Shown here in pieces: positions 7,635 to 13,085 of a DNA stretch of 13,085 nt (the first letter of the stretch is position 1; every line of letters begins with the position of its first letter). Both the position numbers and the translations under genes were made by a program. Below the pieces are notes generated by a model. The model saw only the letters and a list, made by a program, of their open reading frames with translations. It had not been told where the DNA came from and ran no database searches. Source of the stretch: Roseibacillus sp. (GTDB lineage: Bacteria > Verrucomicrobiota > Verrucomicrobiae > Verrucomicrobiales > Akkermansiaceae); the NCBI GenBank assembly GCA_002723015.1, contig PBNG01000053.1, forward strand, positions 25,344-38,428. Direction: 5' to 3'.

Positions 7635-8876
7635 ATGACGAAGATTGGTATGCTTGGGACCCTCGCCTCGCTCCTTTTAGCACCCGTGGGCAGTGCGGAT
7701 TGGTTCCAGTTCCGAGGACCGGAGGGTCAGGGGGTCTCCATGGCGAAAAACATACCCCTGAAGTGGGGACTTGAGAGGGGAGTGGCGTGGAAAAAGAAAC
7801 TACCCGGCAAGGGGTGGTCCTCTCCGGTGATTGGCGAGGGAAAAGTTGTCATGACCGTTGCCCGGCAGGAGGGAGAGGAAGTCAGCCTCGGTGTTGTTGC
7901 GCTTAACGTAGAAAGCGGTGAGCTTGTCTGGAAGCAGGATCTGTTCAGCCCGGGAGCGGCGGAGGTGAGAAAACGGCACTCCAAGAATGGCCTAGCCAGC
8001 GCCACCCCTTATCTGGAGGCAGGAGTTGCCTATGTTCATTTTGGACACATGGGAACTGCCGCGCTCCGACTCAGCGATGGAGAGGTAATCTGGAAGCAGG
8101 TCTTCAAGTATCCCCCGGTGCATGGAACTGGCAGCTCCCCGGTGGTGGTGGATGGTAAATTGATTTTCAACGCGGATGGCGCGTCCGACCCCGTGATCGT
8201 GGCTCTTGACCAGAAGAAGGGAGAGGTCGTGTGGAAGACTCCTCGGGAGCAGAAGGTCAAGAAGACCTTCTCCTTCGGGACACCCCTGGTTATCGAGGTT
8301 GATGGTCGTACACAGGTGATCAGCCAGGCGAGTGGCAAGGTGGCAGCCTACGATCCGGCGGATGGAAAGGAGCTCTGGAAAGTTCTCTATGGTGAGGGCT
8401 ACTCAGTGGTACCTCGACCGGTCTACGCCAATGACACGCTCTATGTGGCGACAGGATTTGACCGGTCGTCTCTTCTTGCCATTCGCCCGGCAGGCGCAGA
8501 GGGGGATGTCACCGCTAGCCATGTTGTTTTCAAGGAAGACCGATACATTCCAAAGACACCGAGCTTTGTTGAGAAGGCTGGCTACCTCTACCTGGTTGAT
8601 GATACCGGATCACTTACCTGCCGTGATGGAAAGAGCGGTAAACTCCAGTGGAGGAAGAAGATCCCCGGTAACTTTTCCTCCTCTCCCGTCCTGATTGGCA
8701 ACAAACTCTATCTTGCGACTGAGGATGGTGTCGTCTATGTTACTGAAGTCTCTCCCTCGGGTGTCGAGATCCTTTTCGAACTCGAGATGGACGAGCGCAT
8801 TTTTGCTTCTCCGGCCCTTATCGACGGGGCCCTTTTCCTGCGGTCGGAGGAAAACTTGTGGAAGATTGGGGGCTGA
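7635..8876 (+). CDS. Secreted PQQ-like beta-propeller repeat protein
   Basis: The product has 413 residues. The ATG at 7635 is preferred because it begins a clean signal peptide (MTKIGMLGTLASLLLAPVGSA, cleavage near GSA). An in-frame ATG at 7587 has AGGAG only 3 bases upstream and would add 16 residues. Mature protein opens with WFQFRGPEGQGVS, the usual start of this Verrucomicrobiota/Planctomycetota family. PQQ-type blade repeats then recur: LNVESGELVWKQ, LSDGEVIWKQ, LDQKKGEVVWKT, YDPADGKELWK and CRDGKSGKLQWRKK, alternating with SSPVV/SSPVL strands before each GKL/NKL strand. This gives a BamB-like propeller. Nothing shows that it binds PQQ or has enzyme activity; such folds often serve as scaffolds. 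It is divergent from the oxidoreductase across 166 bases, which may hold promoters for both. It converges on the JAMM gene with only 54 bases between. Confidence 0.88.
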   Translation: MTKIGMLGTLASLLLAPVGSADWFQFRGPEGQGVSMAKNIPLKWGLERGVAWKKKLPGKGWSSPVIGEGKVVMTVARQEGEEVSLGVVALNVESGELVWKQDLFSPGAAEVRKRHSKNGLASATPYLEAGVAYVHFGHMGTAALRLSDGEVIWKQVFKYPPVHGTGSSPVVVDGKLIFNADGASDPVIVALDQKKGEVVWKTPREQKVKKTFSFGTPLVIEVDGRTQVISQASGKVAAYDPADGKELWKVLYGEGYSVVPRPVYANDTLYVATGFDRSSLLAIRPAGAEGDVTASHVVFKEDRYIPKTPSFVEKAGYLYLVDDTGSLTCRDGKSGKLQWRKKIPGNFSSSPVLIGNKLYLATEDGVVYVTEVSPSGVEILFELEMDERIFASPALIDGALFLRSEENLWKIGG

Positions 8877-8930
8877 CAGGAGGAGCGGGCATCGTTTGAC
8901 ATGAGGACCCGGTGCTGGCTTGCGGGGATC

Positions 8931-9578
8931 TTACCGTCCGCGGGAAACTTCCGGATTTTCGACGATCTTGGATCTGTGCCAGGGCGATGGGATCAGGGGT
9001 GAGGGACCACGGGTTCGACGGCCGATAACCTGGATCTGAATCTCGCGGGCCTTTTTTTCCCCATCACGCAGGACCACCTGCCAGAGCCGGGTTCTCCCGG
9101 AGGGAACGGAGTGGATGAGCAGGAGGCTGAGGACTCCCGCATGGGTGATGTCGCTTCTGCCGGGGGCGGCATCACTGGTCGGGTGAGAGTGAAAAGACCC
9201 TATGATCCTTGCGTCCTTTTGGTCCGCTGCTTTTCGCGCGCGCTGGACGCTGCGGGGTGACAGCTCATAGGAATGAGACCGATTACTTGCGTTTTCGACG
9301 AAGAACAGCTCAAGGATCCCGTCATTTCCCGAAGGCTGAAAAAGGGCTCCGCAGACCTCACGATCTCCCTCTTCTGCTGCGGCCCGGGCCTCACGCTTGA
9401 GGCGAAGATTTTCATCGAAAGGGAGCCGGTAGGAGGATGTAACCCACTTCGGATCCAGGTAGGGGCGGTCCTCGCTCATGGTTCCCTGCTGGCAGGCCAG
9501 AACCAGGAGGGCCCCGGCCAGGGCAAGGCCGGCAAAACAGGGCCGCAGGCAGCGAAGATGGCTATCTGTATTCAACAA
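8931..9578 (-). CDS. Lipoprotein with JAMM/MPN (Prok-JAB) metalloprotease domain
   Basis: The product has 215 residues from the TTG at 9578; a second TTG follows at once. Residues 16-28 are a hydrophobic core ending LLVLAC, with C29 a plausible lipidation site. The JAMM domain follows: catalytic E74 in REVCGALF, then ENASNRSHSYELSP, then SFHSHPTSDAAPGRSD. H130, H132 and D143 have the right spacing to bind zinc. The Ser normally in the P-S-x-x-D part is Gly140, with Ser142 beside the Asp. Known relatives cut isopeptide or C-terminal peptide bonds after Gly-Gly (deubiquitinase-like) or process phage-tail proteins; an envelope-facing one is unusual. An ATG at 9479 (M34), preceded by AGGGA, would give a cytoplasmic protein without the lipobox. 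The gene overlaps the upstream small lipoprotein gene by 17 bases, suggesting translational coupling. The arginine-rich C-terminal 25 residues look unstructured. Confidence 0.8.
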   Translation of the reverse strand: MLNTDSHLRCLRPCFAGLALAGALLVLACQQGTMSEDRPYLDPKWVTSSYRLPFDENLRLKREARAAAEEGDREVCGALFQPSGNDGILELFFVENASNRSHSYELSPRSVQRARKAADQKDARIIGSFHSHPTSDAAPGRSDITHAGVLSLLLIHSVPSGRTRLWQVVLRDGEKKAREIQIQVIGRRTRGPSPLIPSPWHRSKIVENPEVSRGR

Positions 9579-9821
9579 TTCCGCCGTTCAAACCATGTTC
9601 CTCGTTGTGAGCGCGGAGGTGATCTTCCGCGTGCTTTCGGTCCGGAGTCCAATGGCTGAACCATGGTTCCTGGACAGCTCGGTAGAGCATTGTTTCCTCA
9701 TTCTCAGGGAAGATGACTGGGCGAGGCTCCCTCCGCTGCATGCGGAAACAAGGCAACCTCCAAGAAGGACGACAGCTCTGCAGAGGAAGTGAAGAAGAAA
9801 TTCCTTCGCGGTCAGTTTCAC
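9562..9821 (-). pseudogene. Small lipoprotein gene with an apparent one-base frameshift
   Basis: Two overlapping minus-strand frames make one sensible protein. From the GTG at 9821 the first frame encodes KLTAKEFLLHFLCRAVVLL, then GGCLVSAC, a lipobox with Cys28, followed by SGG. After that it becomes Ser/Thr/Arg-rich and atypical. The second frame is open across the whole region and becomes protein-like just there: EPRPVIFPENEETMLYRAVQ, then EPWFSHWTPDRKHAEDHL, RAHNEEHG and a terminal LNGGIVEYR before the TAG at 9562-9564. Moving from the GGG codon at 9731-9729 into the second frame needs a -1 shift, or one extra base. This would give an 86-residue lipoprotein with a 59-residue mature part. 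The GGAGGGAG context suggests a homopolymer length error or a real mutation; no classic slippery heptamer is present. It starts 19 bases after the TPR-like gene. I do not recognise the mature domain. Confidence 0.55.
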
Positions 9822-9840
9822 AATCCGTTTAGAGCGAGAA

Positions 9841-11778
9841 TCAATTCACGGCTTCAGATTGAGCCGACGGAGAGAGGAGGTCGTTATCGGGAAGGACCTT
9901 ATCGAGAAGGCGCTGGAATCCTTCTTCTGCCATGTCGCTGTCCGGGTAGATCTTCAAGGCCTTGAGGTACCATGCCATTGCGGATCCGGTCTGGTCACGG
10001 CGGGAGTCCTCAAAGTCTCTGGCCCGTTGCAGCGCATCAACAAAGGTGGATATTTTGGGGGTGAGGGTTTCAATTTCCTGACCAAGTTTTGGGTCTTCGG
10101 AAAACTCCTGCTGGGAACGAAGCTCGGCAAGGGCCTCCCAGGCGGCGTAACTGTTGCCCCGTGTAGCAGCCTGCCGGGCCACCGAGATCGCGGTATCAAT
10201 TTTTAGAATATTAGTCACTACGGTGCGCAGGGCATCTTCATTGGTGGCGTTACCCTTGACTGCTGGGGCGAATTCATACTGGCGCTTGAAAATCTCCCGG
10301 AAATTCTGTTCGCGAAGGAGGCGGTCGAAATCGTTGCGGGCAACCATGATTCCGCCACTCTTGTCGAGGAGATCGCTGAACTCCTCGAGCTTGGGATTGG
10401 TGGGCCAGATCTCAGCGGCGGTCTGGATCTCTTCCTTCACCTTGTCCTTGTCCCCTTCCAGAAGGGCTGCCTTGGCTCCCTGAATAGCCATGTCGCTGGC
10501 GAAGGTATAGCCCGTTATGGCACTCTCAGCCTTGGCCGAGGGAAAGTCCTTGGCGGTGCTCTTGAGGGAAGTAACGAGCTCCTTCGCCTGAGTATAATTC
10601 TTGGCCTGCATTGCGTCATAAAGTTCAAACAGGCCTCTGACGTAGAGCTGGATGCGGCGTTTCTTTTCCAGCTCGAGAGTGGCGACCGGGGCAAGATACT
10701 CCCCGATGAAAAAGGCCTCAAGAAGACGCTTCTGGGCGGTGTGAAGCTCGTCGCGCTCGAGCAGAAAGTTGACGGCTTCAATGGCCTTATTGACCTCCTG
10801 AATTGCCTCATTAGCAATGGAGTCGAGGGTAGAGACGGTTGGGTTCACTCCGAGGCTCTCACTGAACATCTTGGAGACATCGGAATTTTTATCGATATGA
10901 AGGGCAGAGTCCCCGTCCTTCCAGATCTGGTTATAGAAGCGCGAGGCCATCAGAACGTGCTGATAGCGGCGCTGCATGGTCCAGAGAGCCATGTTTGCCT
11001 GATACTGAATCTTGGAACGGAGTTCCTGAACCTCCGACTGGGCAAGATTCTTCTTCTTCATGACCTCGACCTCCCCGATCCTGCGGAGAATCTCGGCATA
11101 TTCGAGAGACTGGGCTCCGCGGCCCGTGGAAGTGGCTTCGGTAGTCTGCTTGTTTTCCCCCTCACCTCCTTCATTCGTAGATTTTACTTCTCCGGTCTTC
11201 TGGTCACGGTCGTGTCTGGTTTTCCAGTCACCATCGCGGATGCGCTTCTGCTTTTCCTCCTCCAGGGCCATGTTCAGCTTCTGGAGGTTGCGATTGTCAC
11301 GCTTTGCTAGCATGGCCACGTAGACGGCCTCGGCGAGGGTCATACAGATTCTGGCATCCGCCGGAAAGGCGGAGGCTGCTGGAAGGGTCTGGTAGGCAGT
11401 CTTGATGTCCGGACCTCCTTTCCGGTAGGGGGAAAGGTCGCCAAGGATACGGTCTATGTTCCCCCGGTAGGTTTGTGCATCTTCGGAATTTTCTTCCGGC
11501 TGACTCAGGTACTTTTCAAAACGGGACCGCATGATCCGGTTATCACCGAGCGGAATCGTGATGCCGGCGACGGTGATTGTCTCGTCCCCCGGGTTGAGAA
11601 GGGGAATTTCCTCCCCAAAGGGCGACTTGGTATCGGGTTGCTGCCGGTTGACCGTAGTGCTGGTGTCGGTCGGAGTGCGGTTCGCATTGGTCTCCGGAGC
11701 AGGCGGGGTGTAGACTTGACTCAGGGCCACGCTGCTGAAGGCGAGGAGGAGTGCGATTCGGATCAATTGGTTCTTCAT
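9841..11778 (-). CDS. Large secreted helical/TPR-like protein of unknown function
   Basis: The product has 645 residues from the ATG at 11778, which starts directly on a signal peptide (MKNQLIRIALLLAFSSVALS) with AAGAGA upstream. An in-frame ATG at 11799, one base after the upstream gene's stop, would add 7 residues and is also possible. After the signal comes a Thr/Pro/Asn-rich linker, then a short beta segment (DETITVAGITIPLGDNR), then long amphipathic helices. A charged, low-complexity Gly/Glu/Thr/Ser linker lies at about residues 190-223. The C-terminal half is almost all alpha-helical with TPR-like pairs, for example AAWEALAELR and AWYLKALKIYPDSDMAEEGF. No catalytic motif is visible. It is expected in the periplasm, perhaps as a scaffold for its neighbours. 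It resembles in style the poorly described envelope proteins of Verrucomicrobiota, but I cannot name a family. It shares an operon with the genes on both sides. Confidence 0.8.
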   Translation of the reverse strand: MKNQLIRIALLLAFSSVALSQVYTPPAPETNANRTPTDTSTTVNRQQPDTKSPFGEEIPLLNPGDETITVAGITIPLGDNRIMRSRFEKYLSQPEENSEDAQTYRGNIDRILGDLSPYRKGGPDIKTAYQTLPAASAFPADARICMTLAEAVYVAMLAKRDNRNLQKLNMALEEEKQKRIRDGDWKTRHDRDQKTGEVKSTNEGGEGENKQTTEATSTGRGAQSLEYAEILRRIGEVEVMKKKNLAQSEVQELRSKIQYQANMALWTMQRRYQHVLMASRFYNQIWKDGDSALHIDKNSDVSKMFSESLGVNPTVSTLDSIANEAIQEVNKAIEAVNFLLERDELHTAQKRLLEAFFIGEYLAPVATLELEKKRRIQLYVRGLFELYDAMQAKNYTQAKELVTSLKSTAKDFPSAKAESAITGYTFASDMAIQGAKAALLEGDKDKVKEEIQTAAEIWPTNPKLEEFSDLLDKSGGIMVARNDFDRLLREQNFREIFKRQYEFAPAVKGNATNEDALRTVVTNILKIDTAISVARQAATRGNSYAAWEALAELRSQQEFSEDPKLGQEIETLTPKISTFVDALQRARDFEDSRRDQTGSAMAWYLKALKIYPDSDMAEEGFQRLLDKVLPDNDLLSPSAQSEAVN

Positions 11779-11800
11779 ACCGGATCTCTTGTTTTGCATT

Positions 11801-12202
11801 TTAGGGTTTCTTAATCGCGGTTGCAACGTTTACGCCCCCTTCTCCCACGCGGATCTTGAAGGCGTAAGTGACGTCTCGCTCCAGATTGATGGTGGCAATC
11901 TCCTCAGGAACCTTGATGAAAACGGCTTCATCTTCTCCCGCTTCACTTCCGACCATGAGGCAGACCCCGACCCCGGAATCGCGGCTTTCGATACGGAAGA
12001 CTTTGCCTTCGACCGTGTATTCGTTGCGGCGCAGCGCGGTTGCATTGCTGAAGGTCTCTTCCACCGGGAGGGGTTGTCCGGTAAAGCCCTCGGTCTTTCC
12101 CTTTTTCAGAAGCAGGGCTCCGGCTGCGACGAAGACCAGCACCACTGCCGCGATCCCGATGATGGCGGTGGCGTTGAGACCTGAGCTGGCGCGGCGACCC
12201 AT
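11801..12202 (-). CDS. Single-pass membrane protein with OB-like periplasmic domain
   Basis: The product has 133 residues from the ATG at 12202. A short basic N-terminus (MGRRASS) is followed by one transmembrane helix at about residues 11-32 (AIIGIAAVVLVFVAAGALLL) and a KKGK stop-transfer-like stretch. Both ends suggest a type II anchor or uncleaved signal with the C-terminus in the periplasm, although KKGK after the helix makes topology uncertain. Residues about 58-133 form alternating beta strands (EYTVEGKVFRIE, VGVCLMVG, DEAVFIKVPEEI, DVTYAFKIRVG and GGVNVATAIKK), in a pattern like a small OB-fold barrel; this is inference from pattern only. No catalytic residues are seen. Its TAA is one base before a possible ATG (11799) of the TPR-like gene, the sign of a coupled operon. 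It is the first gene of that run. Confidence 0.75.
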   Translation of the reverse strand: MGRRASSGLNATAIIGIAAVVLVFVAAGALLLKKGKTEGFTGQPLPVEETFSNATALRRNEYTVEGKVFRIESRDSGVGVCLMVGSEAGEDEAVFIKVPEEIATINLERDVTYAFKIRVGEGGVNVATAIKKP

Positions 12203-12389
12203 ATTCTTGATGTGAAATATTAAAGGTTTGGAACAAAAGGATTCTAAGGGGGAATCGGAGATTGCTAAACTCAGGAATTCGGGATTTTCGATCCCGGATG
12301 GTTCGGAGAAAGGAGCAGGGGCGGCCTTGATCCACCCGTTCGGGTGATCTGGGAGTATTCATACAGGGGACAAATCATCGGAAAGAAGC
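12203..12389 (-). promoter_or_regulatory. Likely promoter region of the envelope operon, with two hairpins
   Basis: This 187-base gap separates the permease stop from the operon's first gene. Two inverted repeats lie in it: 12329-12349 (CACCC/GGGTG core with a flanking GATC/GATC extension across a one-base bulge) and 12280-12296 (CGGGAT/ATCCCG). Neither is followed by a T tract, so neither is a clear terminator for the permease. The stretch next to the start codon is AT-rich with a -10-like TAATAT at 12222-12217 on the minus strand. I see no matching -35, and the leader would be very short. A promoter here is inferred from the position and the gap. Confidence 0.3.
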
Positions 12390-13085
12390 CTAGCTGTCCC
12401 ACTGGTGGCGCACCATTCCGATCCAGGCCACCGTAATTCCAACCAAAATCTGGGCGCAGAGAGCGAAGAAACAGACATTGCCGGGGGAGAGTTCGGTCTC
12501 GGTGATCACATCGACTGCGGTGTGGATATTGCCGCCGAGGGCCTCGATACTACCCGACCATGCCCAATAGGCAGAGACGAAGGGCTGAGTGAGGGTTTCG
12601 AAGAATTCGGGAAGAGCGAGGACGGCGCCGCTGAGGGGAAGTTGGAAGCCAACGAGGTAGATGGAGAGCAGGGAGGACTGCTCCGGGGTTTTCATGATCG
12701 AAGAAATCGCCAGACAGATCGCGGTAATGGAGGCATTGACGAGGATGAGGAAGGAGATGTGGCTGATAAAGGAGCCGCTGAATTGCCAGAAGAACTCCAC
12801 GAACATGGCCATCCAGAGTGACTGCGCAAGGATGAGGCAGGTGAGAAAGGCGAGCTTACTGAGAAGGTAGGAGACTGGGCGGACACCGCCGAACTTCTCC
12901 TTCTCCATGATCTTCCGTTCCCCGGCCACTTCGCGCGCGGCATTGTTGGAGCCCATGAGGGCGAGGAGGATGACCTCGAACATGATCATTCCCGAGACCG
13001 CGGAGCCGACCCGGATCTGGTCCTCGCGGACCTCGACCCGTGATTGTAGTTCAAGGACGATATTCTCCTCTGGAATATTAGAGAG
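12390..13085 (-). CDS. ABC-2/ABCG-type transporter permease domain (5' end outside window)
   Basis: The frame is open from the right edge to the TAG at 12392-12390, giving 231 C-terminal residues. The internal ATG at 12989 is not the start, because coding continues upstream (EENIVLELQSRVEVREDQIR). The segment NNAAREVAGERKIMEKEKFG followed by VRPVSYLLSKLAFLTCL fits the ABCG-like ABC-2 membrane domain: a conserved E-R helix before YLLSK and the next membrane span. About five more hydrophobic spans follow (AQSLWMAMFVEFFW, ISFLILVNASITAICLAIS, SLLSIYLVGFQLPLSGAVLAL, NVCFFALCAQILVGITVAWI). In bacteria such domains often sit at the end of a single chain after FHA and ATP-binding domains, so the missing N-terminal part may contain these. 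The cargo is unknown. It lies upstream of the envelope operon on the same strand but 187 bases away, so a shared role is uncertain. Confidence 0.82.
   Translation of the reverse strand, partial: LSNIPEENIVLELQSRVEVREDQIRVGSAVSGMIMFEVILLALMGSNNAAREVAGERKIMEKEKFGGVRPVSYLLSKLAFLTCLILAQSLWMAMFVEFFWQFSGSFISHISFLILVNASITAICLAISSIMKTPEQSSLLSIYLVGFQLPLSGAVLALPEFFETLTQPFVSAYWAWSGSIEALGGNIHTAVDVITETELSPGNVCFFALCAQILVGITVAWIGMVRHQWDS

Noticed and set aside
8877..8930. Possible terminator between the convergent beta-propeller and JAMM genes
   Set aside because: No stem with a T tract was found on either strand in these 54 bases.
9588..9728. Downstream part of the GTG-9821 frame as genuine protein
   Set aside because: After the lipobox region it turns Ser/Thr/Arg-rich and shadow-like, while the overlapping frame is protein-like. 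A frameshift explains both better.

Overview
The window looks like chromosomal DNA from a member of the Verrucomicrobiota. The left-end gene matches the C-terminus of the Verru_Chthon cassette protein A family, which as far as I know is confined to that phylum and its close relatives. The other gene types are typical of Verrucomicrobiota and Planctomycetota: an SHD1-like secreted protein, a secreted formylglycine sulfatase, a Tat-exported Gfo/Idh/MocA oxidoreductase and a secreted PQQ-like beta-propeller protein. Several genes start with GTG or TTG. No phage, insertion sequence, tRNA, rRNA or CRISPR signal was seen. No gene-free stretch exceeds 300 bases.

Layout. 1-1173 (+) is the 3' end of the Verru_Chthon A gene, closed by a strong intrinsic terminator at 1202-1234. 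1370-2026 (+) encodes a secreted SHD1-like protein. 2239-3219 (+) encodes a divergent D-Ala-D-Ala-ligase-like ATP-grasp enzyme. It converges on a minus-strand NdpA/YejK-type nucleoid-associated protein (3229-4293), and one short hairpin covers both stop codons. Next on the minus strand are a sulfatase (4395-5954) and, behind its own terminator, a Tat-signal Gfo/Idh/MocA oxidoreductase (6095-7468). Divergent from that is a PQQ-like beta-propeller protein (7635-8876, +). The sulfatase, oxidoreductase and propeller protein form a loose polysaccharide/sugar-processing neighbourhood. The terminator shows they are not one operon.

The right third (about 8931-12202, minus strand) is the least ordinary part. 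It is a tightly packed run of four envelope proteins: a single-pass membrane protein with an all-beta, OB-like periplasmic domain; a 645-residue secreted helical/TPR-like protein; a small lipoprotein broken by an apparent one-base frameshift; and a lipoprotein carrying a JAMM/MPN metalloprotease domain. Spacings are short or overlapping, so they are probably co-transcribed. An ABC-2/ABCG-type permease, incomplete at its 5' end, runs off the right edge upstream of this run. I recognise no named system for this combination. A lipid-anchored JAMM protease outside the cytoplasm, with a changed active-site motif, is the best candidate here for something undescribed.
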